Source: Enterococcus viikkiensis
GTDB lineage: Bacteria; Bacillota; Bacilli; Lactobacillales; Enterococcaceae
Reading direction: 5' to 3'
DNA: 33,316 nucleotides
Assembly (NCBI RefSeq): GCF_005405345.1
Contig: NZ_BJDW01000026.1
Location: 1-33,316, forward strand
The position numbers were made by a program, and so were the translations under genes. Below the pieces are notes generated by a model. The model searched no databases, had not been told where the DNA came from, and saw nothing but the letters and a program-made list of their open reading frames with translations. This document shows, piece after piece, positions 32,119-33,316 of this stretch (the stretch's first letter is position 1; every line of letters begins with the position of its first letter).

Positions 32119-32144
32119 GATAGACTACGAATTCGCAGTCTATC
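32119..32144. repeat. 26-bp palindrome between pilin and sortase genes
   Basis: GATAGACTACGAA (32119-32131) and TTCGCAGTCTATC (32132-32144) are complementary except at one base pair. In the pilin-sortase transcript it would form a stem without a T-run, placed just before the sortase start. Confidence 0.65.
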
Positions 32145-32167
32145 TAAATTAGATGCTCTTTAATTTT

Positions 32168-33222
32168 TTATGCTTCTAAATGTTTTCTACCACGAGTAAA
32201 GTATACCACTGCGATAATAAGTGCAATCACCCCGACTGCGATGAACGCGTAGATCCCTTTACCACCGGTAGAAGGAAGGGTTCCTTTAGACTTATTATTA
32301 ACTTGTAACTCAGTTTTACCATTATCTGCGTTAAAACTTATTGGTTTTCTAGCTAAAACATATCCTGTTGGTGCCTTTGTTTCGATTAATTCATATGAAA
32401 TATCTTCCTTATCACTATCAGATTTTGTTTTGGCTAAACCAGACACACTAAAATGACCATTTTCATCTGAAGATATTTTTGTAGCATTTTTTCTTCTTTT
32501 ATCCATGTGATTTTACTTGAAGCCAATGTGTTATGAGATCCATTGCCGATATTGGCAAATTGGGCAAATTCTTTTTCATCATTTACCGTTTTTCTTGCAA
32601 TAACAAATTCTGCACCTTGAAGCGGCTTACCAGAATCTAAATCTTTCTTGATAAATGAATGCCCATAAGTCTTAACAGTATCTTGATTATGTTTAGGCTT
32701 AAAGTTATTGTTAAAATTTATCTTATTGGCAATACCAGTATCTAAAGCAGTTCCTGGCTTCAATCTCATATCGACCGTAAAAGTGACATCTTTATTAATG
32801 TAAGGAGTCAATTGCTTAGGATTGTTAAACTTCACAGTAAATTTAGTTTCGCTATTTTTCACAGTTGTTGTCTCAACATTTTTTTGGGCATTACCATTAA
32901 TATTAACCGTAGCATTTATATCATCCATAGAAGATATAAGTTCTAACTTAGAATCATACTCATCTTCTAATTCAAATTTGGTATATTGTGCTACATCATT
33001 AGGAATATTTAGTTTAATAGTAAAAGTTACTTTTTGTCCAATTTCTAGATCGTGATCATCAGCATTTTTAGTTGGTTCCGGCACTATGTAATTATAAGCA
33101 TTAGCACCCGTTTCGTTACTTCCTGTATAAACATATGTTACATCGCCTTGTTCATTATACATCGGTGTCGCTGTGACTGTTTGATCGTTCTCTATTTGAT
33201 CAGTATCTTTTTGAACACTCAT
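32168..33222 (-). pseudogene. LPXTG pilin (SpaA-type) gene, frameshifted and 5'-truncated
   Basis: The first frame (33222 to about 32490) encodes a pilin N-terminal domain (TYVYTGSNETGANAYNY, VAQYTKFELEDEYDSKLEL), then a SpaA-like domain start (FIKKDLDSGKPLQGAEFVI). It then derails. The second frame continues the same domain (ATKISSDENGHFSVSGLA, YELIETKAPTGYVLA) and the cell-wall sorting signal LPSTG, a TM and RGRKHLEA. Adding one A in the run at 32487-32492 restores one frame of exactly 352 codons. No signal peptide precedes the N-terminal domain, and the in-frame upstream region has a TAA at 33256-33258, so the 5' end seems lost. It is the substrate gene for the sortase downstream. Confidence 0.85.
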
Positions 33223-33243
33223 TGCTTGTCCTTTAAAATCCTG

Positions 33244-33256
33244 AATTCCCGGAATT
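33244..33256. repeat. Short palindrome at the pilin 5' junction
   Basis: AATTCC-C-GGAATT is a perfect 13-bp palindrome around 33250, between the foreign-looking open frame end and the pilin frame. It might belong to the end of an inserted element. Confidence 0.35.
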
Positions 33257-33316
33257 TATAACGAGGGAGGGGCAACCCCTAACGCCTCATATAATTCCTT
33301 CTGCTTCGTCGTAACC
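33256..33316 (-). other. 3' end of an unknown gene, possibly a transposase (partial)
   Basis: At the window edge, 19 minus-strand codons are open to the TAA at 33256-33258, ending TKQKELYEALGVAPPSL. This does not look like pilin and loosely recalls the C-termini of some IS4-type transposases. An insertion here would explain the missing pilin signal peptide. It is too short to assign. Confidence 0.3.

Noticed and set aside
1-33316. CRISPR arrays, tRNA/rRNA genes, complete insertion sequences, prophage or toxin-antitoxin modules
   Set aside because: I looked for regular spaced repeats, cloverleaf-type sequences and transposase or integrase motifs and saw none apart from the possible partial gene end at the right edge.

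Overview
The window reads as chromosomal DNA of a low-GC Gram-positive coccus, most likely an Enterococcus, perhaps of the casseliflavus/gallinarum group. This is inference from protein style, AGGAGG-type ribosome binding sites, a gldA-dhaM-dhaK-dhaL glycerol operon, a SalB/PcsB-like CHAP protein and an LPXTG pilin with a class C sortase. Coding density is high, and most transcription units end in obvious intrinsic terminators. No tRNA, rRNA, CRISPR array or complete mobile element was seen.

Layout. 1-2.5 kb (minus): a Tag-like glycosylase that seems to lack key residues, a DUF975 membrane protein and a LysR regulator. The LysR gene faces a two-gene short-chain chromate-transporter pair (2.5-3.7 kb, plus). 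3.7-5.4 kb (plus): an ABC exporter pair that closely resembles the proteobacterial YadG/YadH. 5.5-9.4 kb (minus): truA, a coiled-coil gene broken by two frameshifts, and a divergent enolase whose leader carries a fluoride riboswitch followed by an intrinsic terminator. 9.4-11.7 kb (minus): a TetR regulator and an MDR oxidoreductase, each preceded by the same palindromic operator, then a DinB-like protein. 11.7-13.9 kb (minus): a CoA-disulfide reductase/rhodanese fusion and a small unknown gene. 14-16.4 kb (minus): a UvrD/Rep-type helicase followed by a structured, unexplained 250-bp segment.

16.4-21 kb holds the glycerol/dihydroxyacetone module: a PocR-AraC regulator diverges from gldA, followed by dhaM, dhaK and dhaL. 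GldA oxidises glycerol to dihydroxyacetone and DhaKLM phosphorylates it with PEP-derived phosphate. Candidate cre boxes and an 18-bp tandem repeat lie in the divergent region. 21-22.5 kb is a DHA2-type MFS transporter. 22.7-27.4 kb (minus) is a marR-abc-abc operon encoding a heterodimeric exporter with one degenerate ATP site; a 31-bp interrupted palindrome overlaps its promoter start. 27.7-30.4 kb has a secreted CHAP hydrolase and a divergent YpfJ-type zinc metallopeptidase. 30.9-33.3 kb (minus) is a pilus locus: a class C sortase with an extra C-terminal domain, and a pilin gene that is frameshifted and lacks its signal peptide, with what may be the end of another gene (possibly a transposase) abutting its 5' side.

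The strongest regulatory discovery is the fluoride riboswitch in front of an apparently secondary enolase; fluoride is a classic enolase inhibitor, so this is a coherent fluoride-response unit. A caution: all three frameshifts in the window (two in the coiled-coil gene, one in the pilin) are each repaired by adding one A to an A-run, so sequencing error must be excluded before they are called biology.
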